Assembly (NCBI GenBank): GCA_024277475.1
Contig: JAJRVC010000483.1
Coordinates: forward strand, 1-11,246
DNA: 11,246 nt
DNA from: Deltaproteobacteria bacterium
GTDB lineage: Bacteria > Desulfobacterota > Desulfobacteria > Desulfobacterales > JAFDCJ01
Reading direction: 5' to 3'
Part shown: in pieces, positions 5,357 to 11,246 of the stretch
Layout: every line of letters begins with the position of its first letter
Position numbering within the stretch: position 1 is the first letter of the stretch
The notes under the pieces: generated by a model
The model's database searches: none
What the model saw: only the letters and a program-made list of their open reading frames with translations
What the model was told of the DNA's origin: nothing
Translations under genes and position numbers: made by a program

Positions 5357-6976
5357 ATGATGAGAAAAAAGAGTATCGTGGTAGGTCTTTTGTTGTCTTT
5401 AATGGTTCTGGGCGGGTTAAATTTGGCGGTTGCCAAAAATACACCCGCTAAGAGCGGAGGCGTCCTGACGATGGCGTTGAAAGAAAAGCTGGACACGCTT
5501 GACGTTTTCAAATCCTCATTGGCCGAACCTCTCAGGGTCCTGGGCATGACGTGCGAAACGCTGGTCGTTTTCGACAAAGACCTGAAGGTCCAGCCACTTC
5601 TGGCAAAATCCTGGTCGGTTTCGGATGATCAACTTACATGGTCGTTCAAACTCAAGGAGGGAATTAAATTTCATGACGGGACCCCGTTTAACGCCCAGAC
5701 CTTCAAAGAATACTTCTGGGACTGGTTCATTCCCAAATCTTTTTCAGGAGATTCGTTTAAGTCGGTTAAAAAAATCGAGGTTACTGGAGAATACAGCGTC
5801 GACTTTGTTTTGGACAAACCCTTTCCCATGCTGCTGACCTATCTGGCCGACCCGTGGAATATCATCCAGTCCCCGGCGGCTTTAAAGAAATACGGGGAAA
5901 GGTATGGGTTCGATGCTTTAGTGGGGACGGGTCCTTACATGTTCGATAAGTGGGTGCGTGGAGATCGAATTGTGTTAAAACGAAACCCTGATTATCGCCA
6001 TGGCCCCAATTTTCTGACTAATCAAGGCCCGGGCTATCCGGATGAGATCATCTTTCGCATCGTACCCGAACCTATCACCCGGGTTGCCGAACTTCGCCAC
6101 GGCAAGGTCGATCTAATCCGGACGGTCCCTGAAAATATGTTACCTGAACTGCAAAAGGATAAAAATATCACGACTATTCTCACACCTTCCCTGCGAGTGG
6201 TTTATATCTTCTGTAATATGGAAAAGCCCATCATGCAGGACAAACGGATACGGGAAGCCATCAACCATGCCATTGATCGCAAGGCCGTCCTGGATGCAAC
6301 ATTTCACGGCTTTGGCGAAGCCGCCTACGGTTTGTTACCGCCTGGTGCTACCGGCTTCTGGGCGGGCAGTAAGGAATACGGCCGATCAATTCTCACCTAC
6401 GATCCGAAAAAATCCAAGGCACTTCTGGACCAGGCCGGATGGATTCAGCCCGCCGGCAAAACCGTTCGGGAAAAAAATGGTAAAAAACTCAGCCTGAATC
6501 TTGTTGCTATAAATGTTCCGCGTTACAAACTGCCGGCCGAAGTCGTCACGGCAATGTTGGCGGAAGTCGGCATTGAAGTCAATTTAGAAATATTTGATGC
6601 TGCTGCTGCCAGTGCCCGGCTCGAGGCCGGACAGTTCGATTTCGCAGTTTCCGGCTGGGCATACAACGTGGGCGAAGTCACCCTGGATCTGATTGCCGGC
6701 AGTGACTCGATTCCCAATCCAAATTACGGGCGGTATAGAAGCACCGTGATAGACGAAGCTCTGGAAACCGTCCGTACCGGTAACACTGCCGAAAAACGAA
6801 ATGCGGCAGCGGCCACGATTCAACGTACCATCATTGATGACCAGATTGTAATCCCCATGGTAATTCGTTCGGACAGCATCGCAGCCAAAAAGCGGGTGGG
6901 AGGGCTGGATCAGCTGAACCGCCATCCGTGGTGGCTCGATTTAGCGGTCGCGCTGGAACTCTATGTAACCCAGTAG
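5357..6976 (+). CDS. ABC transporter solute-binding protein, family 5 (peptide/nickel type)
   Basis: A 539-residue periplasmic binding protein. It starts with a Sec signal peptide: positive MMRKK, hydrophobic residues 7-23, and an A-V-A site with cleavage expected after residue 26. There is no lipobox cysteine, so it should be soluble in the periplasm. The family 5 signature is clear at about residues 75-115 ('PLLAKSWSVSDDQLTWSF', 'LKEGIKFHDGTPFNAQTF' pattern). Further conserved blocks include 'VGTGPYMFDKWVRGDRIVL' and 'REAINHAIDRKAVLD', and the length is typical. Relatives bind oligopeptides, dipeptides, nickel complexes, glutathione or opines, so the ligand is not fixed by family. An ATG directly follows the first one; the first is chosen by its spacing to the strong ribosome binding site. 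It belongs with the DppB and DppC permeases downstream, but a terminator lies between them. Confidence 0.92.
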   Translation: MMRKKSIVVGLLLSLMVLGGLNLAVAKNTPAKSGGVLTMALKEKLDTLDVFKSSLAEPLRVLGMTCETLVVFDKDLKVQPLLAKSWSVSDDQLTWSFKLKEGIKFHDGTPFNAQTFKEYFWDWFIPKSFSGDSFKSVKKIEVTGEYSVDFVLDKPFPMLLTYLADPWNIIQSPAALKKYGERYGFDALVGTGPYMFDKWVRGDRIVLKRNPDYRHGPNFLTNQGPGYPDEIIFRIVPEPITRVAELRHGKVDLIRTVPENMLPELQKDKNITTILTPSLRVVYIFCNMEKPIMQDKRIREAINHAIDRKAVLDATFHGFGEAAYGLLPPGATGFWAGSKEYGRSILTYDPKKSKALLDQAGWIQPAGKTVREKNGKKLSLNLVAINVPRYKLPAEVVTAMLAEVGIEVNLEIFDAAAASARLEAGQFDFAVSGWAYNVGEVTLDLIAGSDSIPNPNYGRYRSTVIDEALETVRTGNTAEKRNAAAATIQRTIIDDQIVIPMVIRSDSIAAKKRVGGLDQLNRHPWWLDLAVALELYVTQ

Positions 6977-7047
6977 GATGTGGCCGCAAAAAGGCACAAA
7001 AAATAAAATTTATACCTAATAATTGCAGTTGGTTATAAGATTGTAAT

Positions 7048-7060
7048 TCAAAAATTTTGA
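7048..7060. repeat. 13-bp AT-rich palindrome in the binding protein-permease gap
   Basis: TCAAAA (7048-7053) and TTTTGA (7055-7060) flank one A. It is followed by an overlapping TTGAC/GTCAA pair (7057-7061, 7075-7079). It could be an operator or part of an alternative fold of the transcript upstream of the terminator hairpin at 7114-7153. The evidence is weak because the region is AT-rich. Confidence 0.25.
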
Positions 7061-7113
7061 CTTTTTATGAGATTGTCAAGTAAACCTTGATTCGGTTTTC
7101 TCGGTCTTAAACA

Positions 7114-7153
7114 GGGAAGGGTGAAAACAGCGTTTTCGCTCTTCCCGTTTTTT
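7114..7153 (+). terminator. Rho-independent terminator just before dppB
   Basis: The left arm at 7114-7128 (GGGAAGGGTGAAAAC) pairs with the right arm at 7132-7146 (GTTTTCGCTCTTCCC) over all 15 positions, two of them G-T wobbles, around the loop AGC. A GTTTTTT run follows (7147-7153). This is a textbook intrinsic terminator. It lies 137 bases after the binding-protein stop and only 8 bases before the dppB ribosome binding site. Any transcript reaching dppB from upstream must pass it. It probably lowers permease expression relative to the binding protein, either by constant read-through or by regulated attenuation. Confidence 0.85.
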
Positions 7154-7161
7154 AAGCGGTT

Positions 7162-7167
7162 GGAGGT
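7162..7167 (+). promoter_or_regulatory. Ribosome binding site that decides the dppB TTG start
   Basis: GGAGGT lies 5 bases before the TTG at 7173. The next candidate starts lie inside the first membrane segment, so this TTG start is well supported. Confidence 0.7.
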
Positions 7168-7172
7168 CCAAA

Positions 7173-8114
7173 TTGCTTAACTATTTTATCCGCCGCACTT
7201 TAGCGATGATACCGGTCCTTTTTGGAGTATCGCTGATTGTCTTTTTTAGCATGCGGTTGGCACCGGGAGATCCCGCCCGGCAGATCCTCGGGCCTTTAGC
7301 CTCCCAGGAAAAGGTCGAAGCCCTGCGTGAGAATCTCGGGCTGAACAAGCCCATCATCGTTCAGTACGGAATCTGGCTGAGTAAGGCCCTGCAGGGGGAT
7401 CTGGGGAAATCCATCGCCAGTCATGCGCCTACACTGCAGCTGGTGGGAGAACGCCTTGGCCGTACCCTGGAACTGACGTTGGCGGCCCTCTTGATCAACA
7501 TTATGGTTGCGACTACAGCCGGTATCATTTCTGCTGTCCGTCAGTACAGCAAGGTGGACAACCTGGTGACGGTTATGGCCCTTTTCTGGCTCTCCATGCC
7601 GGCATTCTGGCTGGGCCTGATGCTGATGTTTTTGCTTGCCGTCCGCATCCCATGGCTGCCGATCTCCGGTAGCGGAGGCCCCCTATGGACCGCAGATGGG
7701 CTTTTACACTTAATTCTGCCGGCGTTGACGCTGGGCCTCCCCCAGGCGGGCACATTCACGCGAATTACCCGGTCAAGCATGCTCGATGTCCTGCTGCAGG
7801 ACTATATCACCACCGCCCGTAGTAAGGGGATCAGTGAGTGGCGGGTCATCTTGAAACATGCCTTGCGAAACGCAGTGATCCCGATGATTACCCTGTTGGG
7901 GCTTCAGCTGCCGTGGCTGTTTGGCGGCTCCGTGATTATCGAAACCGTATTCTCCTGGCCCGGGATGGGCCGAATGCTCACAACTGCAATTTTCGAGCGG
8001 GACTATCCATTAGTTCAGGCAACGGCCATGATTTATACGCTGGTGGTAATTTTTGGAAATTATCTTGCCGATATCGGATATTCCCTGGCTGATCCGCGCA
8101 TTCGGTTAAAATAG
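7173..8114 (+). CDS. dppB: DppB/OppB-type ABC transporter permease
   Basis: A 313-residue inner-membrane permease of the binding-protein-dependent (type I) importer family. It starts with the typical 'NYFIRRTLAMIPVLFGVS' pattern, a first membrane helix at about 10-28, then the periplasmic 'RLAPGDPA' block (28-35). Further helices lie at about 100-121, 132-157, 178-192, 236-256 and 281-303. The cytoplasmic EAA loop that docks on the ATPases is at about 210-237 (YITTARSKGISEWRVILKHA pattern). 'ETVFSWPGMGRML' (257-269) and the C-terminal 'DPRIRL' are family hallmarks. It pairs with the DppC-type permease 34 bases downstream to form the channel for the family 5 binding protein. Start is TTG with a strong GGAGGT. 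A terminator lies immediately upstream. The symbol reflects family resemblance; dipeptide transport itself is not shown. Confidence 0.92.
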   Translation: MLNYFIRRTLAMIPVLFGVSLIVFFSMRLAPGDPARQILGPLASQEKVEALRENLGLNKPIIVQYGIWLSKALQGDLGKSIASHAPTLQLVGERLGRTLELTLAALLINIMVATTAGIISAVRQYSKVDNLVTVMALFWLSMPAFWLGLMLMFLLAVRIPWLPISGSGGPLWTADGLLHLILPALTLGLPQAGTFTRITRSSMLDVLLQDYITTARSKGISEWRVILKHALRNAVIPMITLLGLQLPWLFGGSVIIETVFSWPGMGRMLTTAIFERDYPLVQATAMIYTLVVIFGNYLADIGYSLADPRIRLK

Positions 8115-8148
8115 GCAAATAACAGCTATTTCTATAGACTATTACACC

Positions 8149-8988
8149 ATGACTTTTAAACTCTGGTATAAGGTGTTCCGCAAAAATCGTTTGGCGATTA
8201 TCGGCGCAATCATTGTCATTATATTCCTGGCTATGGCCGCCTTCGGGCAGTGGATCGCACCCTATAATCCGATAAAACAGAATTATCGGGCACTTTTGAA
8301 GCCGCCCTCGTCCCTTCATTTGATGGGCACCGACCAGATGGGTCGAGATGTTTTCAGCCGAGTGGTCAGCGGGGCTAGATTCGCATTTTTCATCGGCTTC
8401 GGTGTGGTGTTTCTGGAAGGGATCATCGGTGTGGTGTTGGGAACAATTTCCGGTTTTTTCGGCGGTATTATCGACAATTTCCTCATGCGTATCGTAGATA
8501 CGATGCTTTCCATTCCGCCCATGGTGCTGGCTATTCTCATTGCCGGAAGCTTTGGAGGTGGGCTGGTTCCGATTATTTTCACGATGGTGGTCATCAGTTG
8601 GGCACATTTTGCCCGTCTCATGCGGGGACAGGCATTGGCTGAAAAACAACGGGCCTATATCGAGGCGGCCCGGGCTATTGGTGCTTCCAATTTTCGCATT
8701 CTTTGGAAGCACATTCTACCCAATACCGTCTCCATTGCCATCGTCTTCAGCACGCTGGAGATTCCCTGGGCAATTATATTTTCGGCCAGCTTGAGTTTTA
8801 TCGGCGTTGGAATTAAGCCGCCGACTCCGGAGTGGGGCAGCATCATTGCCGACGGTCGGAATTACTTGACCTCGGCCTGGTGGATCACTGCTTTTCCGGG
8901 CCTGGTCCTGATGCTGGTCGTTCTTGGGTTCAATTTCCTGGGAGACGGTCTGCGCGATGCGCTAGATCCACGGTTGAAGCGCAAGTAA
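8149..8988 (+). CDS. dppC: DppC/OppC-type ABC transporter permease
   Basis: A 279-residue permease partner of DppB. After a short cytoplasmic N-terminus (FKLWYKVFRKNRLAIIG pattern) there is a first helix at about 15-33. The conserved 'HLMGTDQMGRDVFSRVVSGAR' region follows at 57-77, with five further helices. The EAA loop is at about 169-192 (AYIEAARAIGASNFRILWKH pattern), then 'LSFIGVGIKPPTPEWG' (215-230) and 'LGDGLRDALDPR' (264-275). These are standard for DppC/OppC/NikC proteins. The ATG at 8149 has no clear ribosome binding site; no start codon lies just upstream in frame, so translation may depend on coupling to dppB 34 bases away. It is the last gene of the plus-strand unit: the ATPase genes usually found next face it from the opposite strand. 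Confidence 0.92.
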   Translation: MTFKLWYKVFRKNRLAIIGAIIVIIFLAMAAFGQWIAPYNPIKQNYRALLKPPSSLHLMGTDQMGRDVFSRVVSGARFAFFIGFGVVFLEGIIGVVLGTISGFFGGIIDNFLMRIVDTMLSIPPMVLAILIAGSFGGGLVPIIFTMVVISWAHFARLMRGQALAEKQRAYIEAARAIGASNFRILWKHILPNTVSIAIVFSTLEIPWAIIFSASLSFIGVGIKPPTPEWGSIIADGRNYLTSAWWITAFPGLVLMLVVLGFNFLGDGLRDALDPRLKRK

Positions 8989-9027
8989 TCAGGGCGCCGC
9001 AAGCCTGACTGACAGATTGCAGGTTTA
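8989..9027. terminator. Convergent gap with weak stem-loops
   Basis: This 39-bp gap separates the ends of dppC and dppF. TCAGG (8989-8993) can pair with CCTGA (9004-9008). Alternatively AAGCCTG (9001-9007) pairs with CAGGTTT (9020-9026), including one G-T wobble. Neither is followed by a long T-run. These may serve as a weak shared end signal. Confidence 0.35.
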
Positions 9028-9999
9028 TTAAGCGGCTAAATGGCAAGCCGCAAAATGTCCGTTTTCAATTTCAGACAACACCGGAGCGGCTTCGCTGCAT
9101 ACCGTCCAGGCATAGCGGCAACGAGAGCTGAAATGGCATCCTTCGGGTGGATCAATCGGGCTGGGCACATCGCCCTCCAACACAATCCGCTGGCTGTCGT
9201 GCTCCGGGTCAGGAATCGGCACTGCGGAAAGTAACGCCTGGGTGTACGGATGCAGAGGACACCCGAACAGGGTGTCGGTTTCCGCCAGTTCGACGACCCG
9301 GCCAAGGTACATTACGGCAACCCGGTCGGCAATATGCCTGATCACGCTCAGATCATGAGCGATAAAAAGATACGTAAATCCGAATTCCGCTTTCAGGTCT
9401 TGCAAAAGATTGATGATCTGGGCCTGGATGGAGACATCCAGGGCTGAAACCGGTTCATCCCCAATAATCAGTTTCGGATTCAATGAAAGCGCACGCGCGA
9501 TCCCGATTCGTTGTCTTTGTCCCCCGCTGAACTCATGAGGGTATCTGCTTGCGTATTGAGGTTCTAATCCCACCGTTTCCAACAGTCTGCCGACCTGCTG
9601 TTTGATTTTATTTCCTTCAGCCATTTTGTGAATGATCATCGGTTCGGCAATGATGTCTCTGACCGTCATTCGGGGGTCCAGAGATGCGTAGGGATCCTGA
9701 AATATAATCTGCATCTCCCGTTTTGTGGCCCGCATCTCAGTTTTTTTGAGCTTAAGGATATTGCGGTCTTCTAACCATACTTCACCGGAAGTCGGCTCGA
9801 TGAGCCTCAGGATCGATTTGCCGAGGGTAGTTTTTCCGCAGCCGGATTCTCCAACCAGCCCTAAAACTTCACCTCTTTTAATTTGGAAACTGACCCCATC
9901 TACCGCCTTAACATGCCCGGTGACTCTTCGCAGCAATCCGCTTCGAATCGGAAAATACGTTTTTATTTCTTTTACTTTCAGTAGAATCTCATCTTCCAA
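9028..9999 (-). CDS. dppF: DppF/OppF-type ABC transporter ATP-binding protein
   Basis: A 323-residue cytoplasmic ATPase. Walker A is GESGCGKT (50-57), Q-loop Q101, the signature SGGQR at 158-162, Walker B 'LIIGDEP' with D181 and E182, D-loop SALD (185-188) and H-loop H215. All catalytic residues are present. The C-terminal oligopeptide-transporter extension has cysteines at 288, 294, 301 and 319, a pattern that in this family can hold an iron-sulfur cluster. The opening '[24 protein letters not shown]' pattern and '[13 protein letters not shown]' are typical of DppF/OppF rather than DppD. Start is TTG at 9999, with GGAAGG 7 bases upstream that lies just past the dppD stop. The gap to dppD is 15 bases, so the two are co-transcribed. 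It faces dppC tail to tail. It is expected to energise DppB/DppC together with DppD. Confidence 0.92.
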   Translation of the reverse strand: MEDEILLKVKEIKTYFPIRSGLLRRVTGHVKAVDGVSFQIKRGEVLGLVGESGCGKTTLGKSILRLIEPTSGEVWLEDRNILKLKKTEMRATKREMQIIFQDPYASLDPRMTVRDIIAEPMIIHKMAEGNKIKQQVGRLLETVGLEPQYASRYPHEFSGGQRQRIGIARALSLNPKLIIGDEPVSALDVSIQAQIINLLQDLKAEFGFTYLFIAHDLSVIRHIADRVAVMYLGRVVELAETDTLFGCPLHPYTQALLSAVPIPDPEHDSQRIVLEGDVPSPIDPPEGCHFSSRCRYAWTVCSEAAPVLSEIENGHFAACHLAA

Positions 10000-10014
10000 A
10001 ATGAAACCTTCCTT

Positions 10015-11046
10015 TCAAGACAGAAGCGATGAACCAGCCGAGGCGGCCTTCAATTGAAAGTGTTTGCATGTGTCTTTACTATAAATAAAGCATCGGACAG
10101 AATGATTGTCTAGGACTTCTTCCAGTTGCGGCTCCTTGTTGCTGCAAAGATCAATGGCAAATCTGCAGCGCGGATGAAATCTGCACCCCCGTGGGAATTT
10201 CAATGGATTCGGAACTGCTCCGGGGATAACCTCCAGCCGCTGCTTGCGGGTGTCTGTCAGTTGGGGGATGGAATTGTACAGGGCCCGGGTGTACGGATGC
10301 CGCGGATCTTTGAATATTGATTTTACATCGGCGGTTTCAACAACCTTGCCGGCATAGACAACGGCGACCTTATCAGCCAGTTCGGCAATAATACCCAGGT
10401 CATGGGTAATCATAATAACCGCCATGCCGAATTCCTGTCTCAATTTTTTAATGATCTCCAAAATCTGCGCTTGGATGGTGACGTCCAGTGCTGTAGTCGG
10501 TTCATCGGCGATGAGCAATTTTGGACGGCAGGACAGGGCCATGGCGATCATGGCCCTTTGGCGCATGCCGCCGCTGAGTTGATGAGGGTATTCATCAATT
10601 CGTTTTTCCGGCGATGAAATGCCCACCCGCTCCAGCATTGCAATTGCCTGTTTGCGGGCTGCCCTGCGGCCCGGATTATGATGAGAGATAATGTTTTCAC
10701 TAATCTGGTTGCCGATGGTGTATACCGGGTTCAATGAGGTCATCGGTTCCTGGAAAATCATGGCAATGTCATTGCCTCTGATTTTCCTCATGGCAGAAGC
10801 GCTTTTCGTCAGAAGATCTTGGCCTTCAAACCGTATCTTGCCGCCAAGTATTTTACCTGGGGGACTGGGTATCAATTGCAGAATGGAAAGAGCGCTGACA
10901 CTTTTCCCGCAGCCGGATTCTCCTATAATTCCCAATATCTCTCCCTTATCGACAGAAAAACTGACCCCATCAACAGCCTGAGCGACTCCTTCGTCGGTAA
11001 AAAAACTGGTTTTCAGATTTTTAACTTCCAGCAGCAAATTACCCAT
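10015..11046 (-). CDS. dppD: DppD/OppD-type ABC transporter ATP-binding protein
   Basis: A 343-residue ATPase from the ATG at 11046. Walker A is GESGCGKS (42-49), Q-loop Q99, signature LSGGM (157-161), Walker B 'LLIADEP' with D181 and E182, D-loop TALD, and H-loop H215. The '[18 protein letters not shown]' pattern (98-115) and the C-terminal cysteines 288, 294, 301 and 319 are typical of DppD/OppD. A GTG at 11106 would add 20 residues, but it has no ribosome binding site and lies inside one arm of a long inverted repeat. Family members begin close to '[12 protein letters not shown]', so the ATG is preferred. The ribosome binding site before it (GGTGAG directly adjacent) is not strong. After the conserved domain there is a short serine-rich tail. 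It lies 15 bases upstream of dppF and should form the heterodimeric ATPase pair with it for the same importer. Confidence 0.9.
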   Translation of the reverse strand: MGNLLLEVKNLKTSFFTDEGVAQAVDGVSFSVDKGEILGIIGESGCGKSVSALSILQLIPSPPGKILGGKIRFEGQDLLTKSASAMRKIRGNDIAMIFQEPMTSLNPVYTIGNQISENIISHHNPGRRAARKQAIAMLERVGISSPEKRIDEYPHQLSGGMRQRAMIAMALSCRPKLLIADEPTTALDVTIQAQILEIIKKLRQEFGMAVIMITHDLGIIAELADKVAVVYAGKVVETADVKSIFKDPRHPYTRALYNSIPQLTDTRKQRLEVIPGAVPNPLKFPRGCRFHPRCRFAIDLCSNKEPQLEEVLDNHSVRCFIYSKDTCKHFQLKAASAGSSLLS

Positions 11047-11092
11047 CTCACCGTTTCCGTTTTCCGGCCTGAATTCGTCAATTACTGCAATC

Positions 11093-11176
11093 AAATCAGC
11101 GACCACCAGCAGAGCTATGGGTATGAGGATGGCCCCTGGAAGGGGCCGGGCCAGCTCTGCTGGGGGTCGCTGATTT
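11093..11176. repeat. Long inverted repeat with nested hairpin upstream of dppD
   Basis: The left arm (11093-11116, ending CCAGCAGAGCT) and right arm (11153-11176, beginning AGCTCTGCTGG) are inverted copies of 24 bp with a single mismatch, at 11105. Inside, GGCCCCT (11131-11137) and AGGGGCC (11141-11147) form a perfect 7-bp hairpin with a 3-base loop. In RNA on either strand this would fold into a long stable stem. It lies between the stop of the SDR-like gene and the dppD start. No target-site duplication is visible at its ends and no T-run follows in the minus direction. Confidence 0.75.
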
Positions 11177-11184
11177 ATATCAAT

Positions 11185-11246
11185 TCATAAGCCGCCGGCA
11201 TCGATCAGATTTGCACCCGTCAAACATGCCCTCGCGGTAACGGTAG
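11185..11246 (-). CDS. C-terminal end of a probable short-chain dehydrogenase (partial)
   Basis: Only the last 20 codons are in the window, ending with TGA at 11185-11187. They read ...TVTARACLTGANLIDAGGL. The 'LTGANLI-D-x-GG-L' pattern closely resembles the C-terminus of classical short-chain dehydrogenase/reductases, where a '(V/I/L)TG(A/Q)xLxVDGG' stretch lies near the end. Here the usual V-D-G-G reads I-D-A-G-G. If correct, this is an NAD(P)-dependent oxidoreductase, transcribed toward dppD and about 140 bases upstream of it. The short fragment makes this a tentative call; the rest of the gene lies beyond the right edge. Confidence 0.5.
   Translation of the reverse strand, partial: TVTARACLTGANLIDAGGL

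Noticed and set aside
7978..8712. 244-codon minus-strand reading frame across the dppB end and dppC
   Set aside because: It is a shadow of dppC; the composition (His-, Asn- and Gln-rich, no recognisable motif) is not protein-like and dppC has full family signatures.
11047..11106. 20-residue N-terminal extension of DppD from GTG at 11106
   Set aside because: No ribosome binding site, family members start near the ATG at 11046, and the GTG lies inside an arm of the inverted repeat.
10819..11190. 123-codon plus-strand reading frame
   Set aside because: Antisense to dppD and crossing the long inverted repeat; no ribosome binding site or recognisable family.
1..11246. CRISPR arrays, tRNA/rRNA genes, insertion sequences, phage or toxin-antitoxin genes
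   Set aside because: Reading both strands, I saw no regularly spaced repeats, cloverleaf-like genes, transposase motifs or small toxin pairs.

Overview
The window looks like an accessory catabolic and transport region of a Gram-negative bacterium. Export signals have no lipobox, the solute-binding proteins look periplasmic, and strong AAGGAGG-type ribosome binding sites are mixed with many TTG and GTG starts. GC content is moderate, by eye near 50%, with an AT-rich patch around 3050-3300. The mix of FCD-type GntR regulators, an ATC-hydrolase-like protein, a nitroreductase with a long N-terminal extension and several ABC uptake genes is what I would expect from a metabolically versatile anaerobe such as a Desulfobacterota member. 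That placement is inference from gene style, not proof.

Layout. Left arm, all on the minus strand: the start of a family 1 ABC solute-binding protein with a Tat-like signal (cut by the window edge), an ATC hydrolase-like protein, a nitroreductase-family protein, and a GntR/FCD regulator (GntR-1). Centre, plus strand: a second GntR/FCD regulator (GntR-2), divergent from the first and clearly its paralogue. It overlaps an amidohydrolase by 4 bases (GTGA). Then come a family 5 peptide-type solute-binding protein, a DppB-type permease and a DppC-type permease. Right arm, minus strand and convergent with the permeases: the two ATPases DppF and DppD, and at the edge the last 20 codons of a probable short-chain dehydrogenase.

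How it may work together. The family 5 binding protein, DppB, DppC, DppD and DppF make one complete oligopeptide/dipeptide-type ABC importer, although the ATPases are on the opposite strand. Its cargo could be an amide, a cyclic amide or a peptide-like compound that the cytoplasmic metal-dependent amidohydrolase opens. GntR-2 is co-translated with the amidohydrolase and probably controls this unit. GntR-1 has a nearly identical DNA-binding domain but a diverged ligand domain. It may control the nitroreductase/ATC-hydrolase pair or compete at the same operators. The 158-bp gap between the regulators holds two outward TTGACA boxes around a 15-bp palindrome. Control at RNA level is suggested by a 15-bp terminator hairpin just before dppB, a leader hairpin before the binding protein, and a 24-bp-armed inverted repeat before dppD.

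No tRNA, rRNA, CRISPR array, transposase or phage gene was seen. The gene families are all known. What is unusual is the arrangement: paired regulators, a split transporter and structured leaders. The substrate is unknown.
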